Shown in pieces: positions 8,363 through 16,470 of a stretch of 64,000 nucleotides of DNA. Source of the stretch: Catellatospora sichuanensis (lineage in GTDB: Bacteria > Actinomycetota > Actinomycetes > Mycobacteriales > Micromonosporaceae). The first letter of the stretch is position 1, and each line of letters begins with the position of its first letter. The notes beneath the pieces were generated by a model. The model ran no database searches, had not been told where the DNA came from, and saw only the letters and a program-made list of their open reading frames with translations. The position numbers and the translations under genes are program-made. The DNA lies in NCBI RefSeq assembly GCF_007483665.1, contig NZ_ML660187.1:124001-188000 (forward strand), written 5' to 3'.

Positions 8363-9001
8363 TCAGCCGGCGGCGGAGTCAGGGAAGCAGCCCGTGCTGT
8401 CCATGGAGACCGTCAGCGACAGGCCGTTCAGCGCGAACGTGCCGGCCTGGGTCAGCCGGGCGACCTGCTTGACGTTCTGGATGTCGGCCCTGTCGGCTTC
8501 CTGGCCGAACAGGCCGGCCTGGCCGTGGTGCGGGCCGCCGGCGGTCAGCTCGGAGGCGTCGGCGCCGATGTTGATGTTCGTGAACACGGCGTCACCGGCC
8601 AGGCTGTCCATGCCGATGAGCAGGTTCTTCGCCTTCACCGGCGCGCCGTCTTCGCGGCCGGCCCGGATGAAGAGCGTGACGTTGCCCAGGCCCGGGATCG
8701 GTGTGGTCACCGACTGGCACAGGTTGGTCAGCGTCGCATCGTTGATCGCGGACATCGCCACCGGGTGTGGCGTGCCGTTCTTCTCGAAGACGACGCTGCC
8801 GTACTGGCTGAAACCCTTGGCCACCAGGCTGTCCGCCGAGATCTTGGCGGTCTGTCCGGAGACGTGGAAGGTGACCGGGACGGCGCCGTTGGCCACGCCG
8901 GCCATCAGGCCGGAGACCGCGATGGTCGCCGGGATCACCACGGCGGCGAAGCGCCGCCATCTGGTACGCCCCAGTACCAGATTGCCTTGCGAGTCCTTCA
9001 C
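8363..9001 (-). CDS. DUF6230 family secreted protein
   Basis: A 212-residue exported protein of the DUF6230 family, which older annotations often call cholesterol esterase without evidence. The GTG at 9001 follows GAGGAGG at six bases, which decides the start against longer in-frame readings. Residues 11-40 form a signal or anchor (RTRWRRF then a hydrophobic stretch to ANGAV). The family pattern is seen in ISADSLVAKGFSQYGSV, LCQSVTTPIPGLGNVTL, AKNLLIGMDSL, FTNINIGADASEL and VKQVARLTQAGTFALNGL, with a single Cys pair. It leads a two-gene unit with the DUF6114 protein and has two TetR-like operators upstream. Confidence 0.88.
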   Translation of the reverse strand: MKDSQGNLVLGRTRWRRFAAVVIPATIAVSGLMAGVANGAVPVTFHVSGQTAKISADSLVAKGFSQYGSVVFEKNGTPHPVAMSAINDATLTNLCQSVTTPIPGLGNVTLFIRAGREDGAPVKAKNLLIGMDSLAGDAVFTNINIGADASELTAGGPHHGQAGLFGQEADRADIQNVKQVARLTQAGTFALNGLSLTVSMDSTGCFPDSAAG

Positions 9002-9134
9002 AGGGACCTCCTCGCGATGGGGTTCGCCCCGCGGCGCACCGCCTGCGGGGTCTGTCTTCGCCGTGCGCAGGGTGAGACCGCGCTCGGGGTGCCGACGATG
9101 TTTCCGCCTTATGACGCGGACCACAAGGGCCAAG

Positions 9135-9148
9135 CTACTGGTCAGTAA
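9135..9148 (+). promoter_or_regulatory. Candidate TetR-type operator 1 upstream of the DUF6230/DUF6114 operon
   Basis: CTACTGGTCAGTAA is a 14-base near-palindrome with half-sites TACTG / CAGTA. It lies 134 bp upstream of the DUF6230 start. It shares its pattern with three other sites in this window, including two upstream of the fadE5-like gene. Confidence 0.6.
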
Positions 9149-9257
9149 CAGTCGGTCGCGACCACGATCATTTGCAGCTACGCACCGTCGTGAAGGGCCC
9201 CGCTTTTCACCGGCGATGCCCGCTTTGCCGGTGGTGGCCGTCACACGCCGTCGAGAT

Positions 9258-9271
9258 TTACTGATCAGTAA
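9258..9271 (+). promoter_or_regulatory. Candidate TetR-type operator 2 upstream of the DUF6230/DUF6114 operon
   Basis: TTACTGATCAGTAA is a perfect 14-base palindrome. Directly after it the hexamer GTAACG appears twice (9269-9274 and 9279-9284 region), which could extend the site. TetR-family repressors of lipid genes in actinobacteria bind palindromes of this kind; the protein that binds here is not identified. Confidence 0.65.
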
Positions 9272-9638
9272 CGTTTTGGTAACGCGGCCCGTTGCAGCGT
9301 TCCCCATCGGCCGAATGGCCAGGGGTCCGACCGCCGACCGGATCTCATATAGACACCCGACCATGTAAATGCGGCAGCCGACCCGATGACGTCGATGCGA
9401 TGGAGGGCGCGGCGGCTCCGCGAAACCCGTCGCATGGGTCCGCCGCGCCCGGCGTACCGCCTACGCGTCCCTCGCAGCAGTCGGCACACCATCGGTCTCG
9501 ACCCGTGGGGTGCGAGCCATGGGATGAGACCGTCATCACCATAAACGAGCTAGTTGACTATGTCTAGATATCCAGCTGAAGAGTTGATTCGGGGCGAGTG
9601 ACGGTGATCTACTACTGAAGCGAGCCATGGGAGATGGT

Positions 9639-9863
9639 ATGACCGCGAAGTACGAGCGGCTGGCTAACGCCATCCGCGAGAAGATCCGCTCGGGGGAGCT
9701 GAAGCCGGGCGACAAACTGCCGTCCATCAGCCAGATCCGAGAGGAGTACCAGATCAGCTACGGTTCCGTCCGCGGCGCGATGCTGGTGCTCAAGGCTGAA
9801 GGCCTGATCGAGGGACGCCAAGGGGACGGAGTCTTCGTCAAGGACCCCAACCGCAAGGACTGA
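9639..9863 (+). CDS. Small GntR-family transcriptional regulator (DNA-binding domain only)
   Basis: A 74-residue protein that is only a winged helix-turn-helix: YERLANAIREKIRSGELKPGDKLPSISQIREEYQISYGSVRGAM, cited by its ends, then VLKAEGLIEGRQGDGVFV, the typical GntR wing. There is no C-terminal effector domain, unlike standard GntR proteins of 220-250 residues; such mini-GntR proteins are common in actinomycetes and resemble the DNA-binding part of plasmid Kor repressors. The ATG at 9639 has GGGAG five bases upstream; an alternative ATG at 9627 adds four residues. Its target is unknown; the nearby DUF6230 operators are not typical GntR sites. Confidence 0.88.
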   Translation: MTAKYERLANAIREKIRSGELKPGDKLPSISQIREEYQISYGSVRGAMLVLKAEGLIEGRQGDGVFVKDPNRKD

Positions 9864-9971
9864 CCCCCTCCGCCGCCTGCACGCCCGCGCCGCCACCGGT
9901 GGTGCGGGCGCGACGGCGTGTGCGCCGGATCAGCCGGCCCGTGCCGGGCACCTGATCCCGGAAACGCAAAC

Positions 9972-10001
9972 GCCCCCCTGAACATTGCTGCTCAGGGGGG
10001 C
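9972..10001 (-). terminator. Terminator of the tRNA-Arg gene
   Basis: On the minus strand a ten-base stem GCCCCCCTGA / TCAGGGGGGC is followed by GTTTGCGTTT, six bases downstream of the tRNA 3' end. It may also stop transcription from the GntR gene on the other strand. Confidence 0.75.
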
Positions 10002-10006
10002 TTCTG

Positions 10007-10079
10007 TGCGCCCGAAGGGACTCGAACCCCTAACCTTCTGATCCGTAGTCAGATGCTCTATCCGTTGAGCTACGGGCGC
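10007..10079 (-). tRNA. tRNA-Arg(ACG)
   Basis: On the minus strand the acceptor arms GCGCCCG and CGGGCGC pair, with discriminator A. The anticodon loop CTACGGA gives ACG, which is normally deaminated to ICG to read CGU/CGC/CGA. CCA is not encoded. Confidence 0.96.
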
Positions 10080-10134
10080 TTGGTGCGGGATCAGCATACA
10101 CGGCCGGATTCCCGGCCGTTCAGCTGGTCCTGCG

Positions 10135-10225
10135 CGGAGGCTCCGGGATTCGAACCCGGGAGGGGCTTTAAGACCCCAACCGCATTAGCAGTGCGGCGCC
10201 ATAGACCGAACTAGGCGAAGCCTCC
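10135..10225 (-). tRNA. tRNA-Ser(GCT)
   Basis: On the minus strand GGAGGCT and AGCCTCC form the acceptor stem with discriminator G. The anticodon loop CTGCTAA gives GCT, reading AGC/AGU. A long variable arm is present. It lies 55 bp upstream of tRNA-Arg(ACG) on the same strand, so both are probably one transcript. Confidence 0.96.
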
Positions 10226-10369
10226 ATGGCGGCCGACGGGTTCCCCCGTTGACCACCGACGCAGAAGAATACCGTGCCCCCACGGCCCAGAGCAAAACGG
10301 ATACCGTGTCGCACACGGGGACCTCCCCGCAGCGTGCTCAGCCATCCCTCTCACCCCCTCCGAGGACAC

Positions 10370-12670
10370 ATGCGCAGGACACCACTGCGCCGGCTCGGGC
10401 TCGTGTTTGCGACCGTGACGATCACCACCTTGGGATTGTCCGTGCCTGCGCAAGCCGAACCCGACACCGGCACCATCAAGGGACACCTCACCTCAAACGG
10501 CCAGCCCGTCGCGGGCGTTCAGGTCGACACGTACGGCGACACCTGGGGCAGCACACTCACCGACGCCGAGGGCGCCTACGAGATCACCGGTCTCAACCCC
10601 GGCCCGTACGGCGTGCGCTTCCAGGCTCCCGGGCGGCCCGAGCAGTTCGCCTACGGCGCGACCGACTGGAACTCCGCCGCGGAGATCGCGGTGACCGCGG
10701 GCGGCGTCGCCACCGTCGACGACGAACTGCTCCCGTACGCCACCTTCACCGGACGGTTCACCGACGCCGGCGGCGAGGGCCTCTCGGTCAACGTCAGCGC
10801 GATCAGCGACACCGGGCAGACCTCGACGGTCTGGGCCGGTGACGGCAACTACACGCTGGGCGTCTTCCCCGGCCGGTACCGGCTCCAGTTCATGCGGGAC
10901 TTCGGCGACCCGCAGTGGGCTCCCGGCGCCCGCACCGCCGAGGCCGCCACGGTGTTCGACGTCACCGCCGGCCAGTCCGTGACCGTGAACGAGACGCAGC
11001 TGCCGATCGGCAGCGTCAGCGGCCGGATCACCACCGCGGACGGCGCGCCCGCCCCCGGGGTGCGCCTCGATCTGGTCGGCCGGGACGGCGTCGACGGCCC
11101 GCGCGCGATCACCGACCTGGACGGCCGGTACCGCATCGACGACTTCGGCGGCGACTGGCGGCTGCGGTTGACCCGGGAGAACAACGGTCTGGTGCAGTGG
11201 TACCCGAACGCCTGGGACGAGAATGACGCCGCCACCGTCACCGTCACCCCCGGCGCGGTGCTGCCGATCGACCAGCAACTGCTGGCCACCGGCTCGCTGA
11301 GCGGCCACCTCACCGACGCCGCCGGCGCCGGGCTCGCCGGGGTCCAGGTCCGGCCCGAGTTCGCCGACGGCAGCTCCACCGTGCTGTGGACCTACACCGG
11401 TGAGGACGGCGGGTATGCCTTCCCCGAGCTGCGGCCCGCCGACTACGTCGTGCGTTTCGACGGCGCGCACGGCGTCGACCAGTACGCCCGTGGCAAGGTC
11501 ACCGCGGTCGCCGCAGACCGGATCACCGTGGCCGCGGGGCAGAACTCGGTCGTCGACGACGTGCGGCTGCCGACCGGCAGCCTGACGCTGCGCGCCCGGG
11601 ACGCCGCCACCGGTCAGCCGATCGAGGAGTTCTACGCCTCCTTCGGCCCCCACTCGCCGAACGCGGAGAACGGCGTCATCTCGGTGCCGGCGGTCCGGGC
11701 CGACACGTACCAGGCGAATATCTTCGCCAACGGTTACCTCTCGACCTCCACCGCCATCACCATCACGGCCGGTGCCGAGACCGCGCTGACCGTCGACCTG
11801 ACCCCGATGGCCCGGCTGCACACCAAGGTGGTGGACCGGGCGACCGGGCAGCCGCTGGCCGGCGTGTGCGTGCTGGCGCTCGACCTGGTGGCTCCGGCCA
11901 TCGGCGACGGCTGCGAGCCGACCGACGCCTCGGGCCTGGTCAACCTCCCGGTCGAGGCCGGCAAGCGGCAGCTGTTCGCGTTCCCGGCGCAAGCCGCGGG
12001 CTACGGCGCGCAGTGGGTCGGCCGCGACGGCGGCACCGGCGTGCAGCCGCGCGCCCAGGTGTTCACGTTCACGGCGGGCACCGTGACGACGGCGCCGACG
12101 ATCCGGATGGACCGGGCGGGCGTCATCTCCGGCACGGTGACCAGCGAGACCGGGCAGCTGCCCGGGGGCACCGTCTGGGTGGTCGACCAGGCGTACAACA
12201 CCGGCGGCGGCTTCGGCTACGCGAACTTCGAGGCGGACGGCCGGTACACGATCGACTTCCTCGGGCCGTACGAGTGGCCGCTGCTGTTCAAGGTGGACGG
12301 GCACGCACCGCAGTGGAGCGGCACCACCGGCAACCGGCTGCTCGCCGACAAGGTGAAGGTCCAGGCCGGCAAGACCACCCGGTACGACTACCGCGTGGTG
12401 CGCGGCACCGAGGTCACCGTGAAGCTGCCCGGCATGCAGGGCAACGGCTACATGGCGATGGAGAACACGGTGACCGGTGACTTCTCCGGCGGCACCTGGT
12501 CGGAGGCGCCGTTCGCGCAGGGCGTGACGTTCCGGGTGCTCGGCCCGCAGTTCGTGCGGGTGCGCTGGAACGAGGGCCCGCAGTGGCACTGGTACGGCGG
12601 GCCGGACCGCGAGCACGCGAAGACCGTGTTCGTCCCGGCGACGGGAAGCAAGGAGTTCGTGCTCAGCTAG
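10370..12670 (+). CDS. Secreted multidomain protein of carboxypeptidase-regulatory-like (CarboxypepD_reg/SdrD-like) repeats, copy 1
   Basis: A 766-residue extracellular protein. The signal peptide is MRRTPLRRLGLVFATVTI and on to VPAQA, with cleavage before EPDTG. The mature part is a chain of about seven beta-sandwich repeats of 85-100 residues, each opening with a phrase such as GTIKGHLTSNGQPVAGVQV or GSVSGRITTADGAPAPGVRL and containing DGRYRI and a VDDELLP/VNETQLP link. No catalytic motif or sortase signal is seen. The ATG at 10370 lies after CCGAGGACAC, a leader conserved with the next gene. The following gene encodes a full-length paralogue, so this is a tandem duplication. The repeats suggest a role in adhesion or carbohydrate binding, which is inference. 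Confidence 0.85.
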   Translation: MRRTPLRRLGLVFATVTITTLGLSVPAQAEPDTGTIKGHLTSNGQPVAGVQVDTYGDTWGSTLTDAEGAYEITGLNPGPYGVRFQAPGRPEQFAYGATDWNSAAEIAVTAGGVATVDDELLPYATFTGRFTDAGGEGLSVNVSAISDTGQTSTVWAGDGNYTLGVFPGRYRLQFMRDFGDPQWAPGARTAEAATVFDVTAGQSVTVNETQLPIGSVSGRITTADGAPAPGVRLDLVGRDGVDGPRAITDLDGRYRIDDFGGDWRLRLTRENNGLVQWYPNAWDENDAATVTVTPGAVLPIDQQLLATGSLSGHLTDAAGAGLAGVQVRPEFADGSSTVLWTYTGEDGGYAFPELRPADYVVRFDGAHGVDQYARGKVTAVAADRITVAAGQNSVVDDVRLPTGSLTLRARDAATGQPIEEFYASFGPHSPNAENGVISVPAVRADTYQANIFANGYLSTSTAITITAGAETALTVDLTPMARLHTKVVDRATGQPLAGVCVLALDLVAPAIGDGCEPTDASGLVNLPVEAGKRQLFAFPAQAAGYGAQWVGRDGGTGVQPRAQVFTFTAGTVTTAPTIRMDRAGVISGTVTSETGQLPGGTVWVVDQAYNTGGGFGYANFEADGRYTIDFLGPYEWPLLFKVDGHAPQWSGTTGNRLLADKVKVQAGKTTRYDYRVVRGTEVTVKLPGMQGNGYMAMENTVTGDFSGGTWSEAPFAQGVTFRVLGPQFVRVRWNEGPQWHWYGGPDREHAKTVFVPATGSKEFVLS

Positions 12671-12686
12671 GCGAGAGCGCGACAGT

Positions 12687-12724
12687 CGAGGGCCGGGGCC
12701 GCAAGGTCGCCGGCCCTCGTTCTT
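12687..12724 (+). terminator. Terminator after the first secreted repeat protein
   Basis: A ten-base stem CGAGGGCCGG / CCGGCCCTCG (12687-12696 with 12710-12719) is followed by TTCTT. It lies 17 bp past the stop codon, so the two paralogues are probably transcribed separately. Confidence 0.75.
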
Positions 12725-12839
12725 GCCGGGCGGGAATCCGGACAGCCTGCTGACGGACCTGGCCGCTATCCTCCCTCTCACATCCACGGGCAACCTCTAC
12801 ACCCGTGTGTGCACATCCCCTCTCACCAACCGAGGACGC

Positions 12840-15161
12840 ATGCGCAGACACACCCTGCGCCGGCTCGGGTTGACGCTGCTCACCGCCGCGGTCGCCACCA
12901 TGGGACTGGCCGCGCCGGCACACGCCGAACCCGAGACCGGCACCATCTCCGGCCGACTCACCGACAATGGCGCACCCGTCGCGGGCGCCACGGTGGACGC
13001 CCACGGCGAGGGCTGGAACTCCGCCGTCACCGATGCGGACGGCCGCTACCGGATCACGGACCTGCCGCCGGGCACCGACTACCGCGTCTTCTTCATGACG
13101 CCGGGGCGTATGAACCAGTACGCCTACCGCGCCACCGGCTGGGACTCGGCGGCCCCGTTCGCGGTCAGTGCCGGGGCGGAGACGGTCGTCGACGACAGCC
13201 TCTTCCCGGTCGGGACCGTCACCGGCCGGTTCACCCGCCCCGACGGCAGCCCGATCGAGTGGGCGTTGGTCAGCGTGGCGACGCCGGACAACGGCAGCCT
13301 GGTGGAGACGGTCACCGACGCCGACGGCCACTACACGCTCCAGGTGCCCGCCGGATCCCATCGGCTGCGTTTCTCCGGCCCGTCCGGCGCGCAGTACGCC
13401 CCGGGCAAGCGCGAGTTCAGCCAGGCCGGAGTGTACGAGGTCGTCGCGGGCCAGACCCTCACCGTGCACGAGACGGCGCTGGCCGTCGGCACGATCACCG
13501 GACGCGTCACCCGGGCCGACGGCTCACCGGTGGCGAACCGCTCGGTCACCGTGCAGTCGGCGGCCGACGGCAGCTACGCCGCCGGAGCGGGCACCGACGC
13601 CGACGGTGTCTACCGGGCAGACGTCTTCCCCGGCGACTACGTGGTCGGCCTGGAGGCCGGCGCGGCGTACGAGTACATGCCGGGTGGCCGTGCCCGCGCG
13701 GACGCGCAGGTGTTCACGGTGGCCGCGGACGCGGTGGTCACCGTCGACGAGACGCTGCGCGCCACCGGCGCGGTGCAGGGCATGTTCACCGACGCCGCCG
13801 GCAACGGCGTCAGCTCGGCCACGGTCACCCTCGTGAACACCGTCACCGGCGCAACGCTCGTCACGGCGACCCACTGGCAAGGGTTCTATAACTTCCCCGA
13901 GACGCCCGAGGGCACCTACAAGGTCCACTTCACCGCGTGGGACCGCCCGATCGACCAGTGGGCGTACGGCAAGCTGAACGCCGCCGACGCCGCCACGATC
14001 ACCGTCACGGCCGGCCAGGCGGTGGACGTGAACGACACGCAGCTGTCCGGCGGCAGCATCCGGGTCACCGCGAAGAACGCCCTCACCGGCGCGCCGATCA
14101 CGGACTTCTACGCGGTGACCGGCCGATACGACGCGAGGGCCGAACAGGGTGTCGCGCTGCTGTCCGACGTGCCGGCGGGTGCCTGGGAGCTGAACGTCCA
14201 CGCGGACGGGTTCGTCAGCGCCGTCGCCGTGCCGGTCACCGTCGTGGGCGGCGAGCAGGCCGCGGTCGAGCTGTCCCTGACGCCGTACGCCCGGATGACG
14301 GCCAAGGTCGTGGACGCCGCGACCGGCGCGCCGATCGAGGGGGTCTGCGTGTACCCGGCCACCACCGACCGGTTCCGGCTGGCCGAGGGCTGCCCGTGGG
14401 CGAGCGGTGCCGACGGCGTGGTCACGGTCGACGTCGAGGCGGGCCGCTACCAGTTCTTCGCCCTGCCCTTGGGTTCGCCCTACGGCGCGCAGTGGGTCGG
14501 CCAGGACGGCGGCACCGGCGACCAGCGCGAGGCCAAGTCGTGGACCTTCACCTCGGGCGAGGTGCGCGACATCCACCGGATCCGGATGGACAAGGCGGGC
14601 GTCGTCACCGGTGTCGTCACCGGCGCCGACGGCACGCCGCTCACCCGCGGCAAGGTGGCGGTCGACACCCCGGTGGTCGGCAACGGCACCGTCGGCGACG
14701 TCGGTATCGGCGGCGACGGCCGCTACACCATCGGTTTCCTCGGCCCGTACGCGTGGCCGCTGAACTTCCAGACCGACTCCCACGCCTGGCAGTGGAGCGG
14801 TGGCGAGGCCAAGCGGCACGACGCGGTCAAGGTGACCGTGCAGGCCGGGCAGACCACCACCTTCGACCAGCAGCTCAAGCTGGGCACCGAGGTCCGGGTG
14901 ACGGCCGCCGGCTCGCCGGACGGCGGTTTCGCGGTGGCCTACACCGTCGGCACCGGCGATGTGGCCGGCTACCGCTGGGTCGAGCAGGGCGGTGGCGAGG
15001 CGGTGTTCCGCGTGCTCGGCTCGCAGCACGTGACGTTCCAGTACAACGTCGGTTCCGGGTTCCGGGGCGGCTGGTACGGCGGCACGGACCACGCCTCGGC
15101 GACGCCGGTGCGGATCTACGCCAACGGGACACCGACGGTCGTGTCCTACCAGTACAGCTGA
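12840..15161 (+). CDS. Secreted multidomain protein of carboxypeptidase-regulatory-like repeats, copy 2
   Basis: Paralogue of the preceding gene, 773 residues. The signal peptide is nearly the same (MRRHTLRRLGLTLLTAAV, cleavage after PAHA before EPETG). The same order of repeats is seen: GTISGRLTDNGAPVAGATV, GTVTGRFTRPDGSPIEWAL, GTITGRVTRADGSPVANRSV, then the later blocks with YGAQWVGQDGGTG and the closing WYGG motif shared with copy 1. The two ribosome-binding contexts, CCGAGGACGCATG here and CCGAGGACACATG there, are also conserved. The C-terminus lacks an anchor. Function is unknown; extracellular adhesin or sugar-binding scaffold is a guess from fold alone. Confidence 0.85.
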   Translation: MRRHTLRRLGLTLLTAAVATMGLAAPAHAEPETGTISGRLTDNGAPVAGATVDAHGEGWNSAVTDADGRYRITDLPPGTDYRVFFMTPGRMNQYAYRATGWDSAAPFAVSAGAETVVDDSLFPVGTVTGRFTRPDGSPIEWALVSVATPDNGSLVETVTDADGHYTLQVPAGSHRLRFSGPSGAQYAPGKREFSQAGVYEVVAGQTLTVHETALAVGTITGRVTRADGSPVANRSVTVQSAADGSYAAGAGTDADGVYRADVFPGDYVVGLEAGAAYEYMPGGRARADAQVFTVAADAVVTVDETLRATGAVQGMFTDAAGNGVSSATVTLVNTVTGATLVTATHWQGFYNFPETPEGTYKVHFTAWDRPIDQWAYGKLNAADAATITVTAGQAVDVNDTQLSGGSIRVTAKNALTGAPITDFYAVTGRYDARAEQGVALLSDVPAGAWELNVHADGFVSAVAVPVTVVGGEQAAVELSLTPYARMTAKVVDAATGAPIEGVCVYPATTDRFRLAEGCPWASGADGVVTVDVEAGRYQFFALPLGSPYGAQWVGQDGGTGDQREAKSWTFTSGEVRDIHRIRMDKAGVVTGVVTGADGTPLTRGKVAVDTPVVGNGTVGDVGIGGDGRYTIGFLGPYAWPLNFQTDSHAWQWSGGEAKRHDAVKVTVQAGQTTTFDQQLKLGTEVRVTAAGSPDGGFAVAYTVGTGDVAGYRWVEQGGGEAVFRVLGSQHVTFQYNVGSGFRGGWYGGTDHASATPVRIYANGTPTVVSYQYS

Positions 15162-15166
15162 CGATC

Positions 15167-15212
15167 GATGACGAAGGAGGGGGTGGCGTCCGCCGCCCCC
15201 TCCTTCGTCATC
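15167..15212. terminator. Bidirectional terminator between convergent genes
   Basis: A 17-bp perfect stem (15167-15183 with 15196-15212) closes a 12-base loop right after the second repeat-protein gene. Its far end overlaps the last codons of the minus-strand membrane protein gene by five bases. Confidence 0.85.
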
Positions 15213-15582
15213 TCGCCGAGAACCGCCCGGCGAGCGCGCCGAGCACGACCGCTCCCGCCATCAGCCCGGTGAAGCACACCCAGGCCAGGGGCCACGGGTT
15301 CGCATCGGGAGCACGGTGCGTCAGGTACGACACGAGCAGCAGCGCCGACGGCACGCCCGCCCCGAGTGGCATCGCCTGCCAGGGCGGCACGCCCGCGCGG
15401 CCCAGCCACAGCCCCAGCGCGAGCAGCACCAGCACGAACACGGCCACGGCCCAGGGCCGCACCGGCGTCGTCTCGATCAGCTCACCGGGGTGTTCCGGCC
15501 GGTTGCGCAGGTCCCACGGGATCAGCAGCAGGTAGGCCGCACCGGACAGCACCGGGGCGAGCACGGTCGCGAGTATCCGCAT
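15208..15582 (-). CDS. Small membrane protein of unknown function
   Basis: A 124-residue protein with three or four predicted membrane helices: about 4-22 (LATVLAPVLSGAAYLLLIPW), 44-62 (PWAVAVFVLVLLALGLWLG), 70-88 and 100-120 (PLAWVCFTGLMAGAVVLGAL). I recognise no family. The gene is separated by 33 bp from the CPBP protease gene upstream on the same strand, so they may be cotranscribed. The codon use is normal for the window and the start ATG is at 15582. Confidence 0.7.
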   Translation of the reverse strand: MRILATVLAPVLSGAAYLLLIPWDLRNRPEHPGELIETTPVRPWAVAVFVLVLLALGLWLGRAGVPPWQAMPLGAGVPSALLLVSYLTHRAPDANPWPLAWVCFTGLMAGAVVLGALAGRFSAR

Positions 15583-15615
15583 GGGTCCATGGTGGCCCGG
15601 CGCGGCGGATTCCGC

Positions 15616-16413
15616 TCAGATCCAGTCGAGCTGATCGGCGAGCAGGGCGTATCCGACGAAGGCCACGATGTCGAGCAGGGAGTGCGCGACGATCAGCGGC
15701 CCGGTGCGCCGGTAGCGCAGGAAGAACAGCGCGAACACCACCCCCATCACCGCGTTGCCGACGAACCCGCCGAAGCCCTGGTAGAGGTGGTATGCGCCGC
15801 GCAACAGCGCGCTGGCCGCGATCACGGCGGGCACGCCCCAGGACAGCTGGCGCAGCCGGGTGATCAGGTAGCCGACGACGACCACCTCCTCCAGGATCGC
15901 GTTCTGCACCGCGGCCAGCAGCAGCACCGGCAGCGCCCACCACACCTCGCCCAGGCCCTCGGCGACGACCGTGGTGTTCAGGCCCAGCTCCCGGGCCGCG
16001 ACGTAGAGGGCCAGCCCGGGGATGCCGATCGCGGCGGCGAGCAGCGCCCCGGAGCCGGTGTCGAAGCCGCGGCGGGTCCCGTCGAGCCCGAGCAGGCCGC
16101 GGGCGCCGAACCGGCCGTCCCAGCCGGGCCCGCGGTTGAGCAGGTGGGCCGCGAACAGGGCCGGGACGAGGGCGAAGAAGATGCCGGCGAGCTGGAACGC
16201 CAGATCCAGCCAGGGGCGGTCCGGGGTGCGGGCGACGTTGAGCTCGGAGGCCTGCTGGTTCAGCGGCGCCGGGCGGGTCAGTTTGTCGACCAGCGACAGC
16301 GCGGACCACACCGCGGAGTGCCCCAGCGAGACGCCGAGCAGCAACCAGACCTCGTTGCGCAGGACCGGGCGAGTGGGGGTGGAGATCCCCCGGACGAGCT
16401 CTTCAGCAGCCAT
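15616..16413 (-). CDS. CPBP family intramembrane glutamic endopeptidase
   Basis: A 265-residue membrane protein with about seven helices. The CPBP (Abi, Rce1-like) catalytic motifs are present: the paired glutamates in AILEEVVVVGYL near residue 175, the R-x3-H motif in RGAYHLYQGFGG near 208 and the last histidine in IVAHSLLDIVAF near 247. Family members cleave prenylated or other membrane proteins, or act in bacteriocin self-immunity; the substrate here is unknown. The ATG at 16413 is chosen as the start of the clean cytoplasmic N-terminus MAAEELVRG. It is divergent from the globin-reductase gene, with only 57 bp between starts. Confidence 0.9.
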   Translation of the reverse strand: MAAEELVRGISTPTRPVLRNEVWLLLGVSLGHSAVWSALSLVDKLTRPAPLNQQASELNVARTPDRPWLDLAFQLAGIFFALVPALFAAHLLNRGPGWDGRFGARGLLGLDGTRRGFDTGSGALLAAAIGIPGLALYVAARELGLNTTVVAEGLGEVWWALPVLLLAAVQNAILEEVVVVGYLITRLRQLSWGVPAVIAASALLRGAYHLYQGFGGFVGNAVMGVVFALFFLRYRRTGPLIVAHSLLDIVAFVGYALLADQLDWI

Positions 16414-16470
16414 GACACAAGAGGGTCGCACAGTCTGTGCGACGCGCGAACGCGCAGCGTTGACATCGTT

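Larger units (their letters stand above)
9002..9638. other. Divergent regulatory region between DUF6230 and the mini-GntR gene
   Basis: The 640 bp hold the two palindromic operators and no supported gene. Near the GntR end, TTGATT (9584-9589) and TCTACT (9608-9613) are spaced 18 bases apart and could be its promoter, and CTAGTTGACTATGTCTAG-like symmetric sequence at 9549-9566 could be an operator. These two calls are weak. Confidence 0.4.

Noticed and set aside
10493-12793. A 766-codon open frame antisense to the first secreted repeat protein
   Set aside because: It is the mirror of a high-GC gene, rich in Arg, Gly, Val and His, with no recognisable domain, while the plus strand has a signal peptide and clear repeats.
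16460-16465. TTGACA as a -35 box for the globin-reductase gene
   Set aside because: It lies five bases before the chosen ATG, so no -10 box or leader fits.
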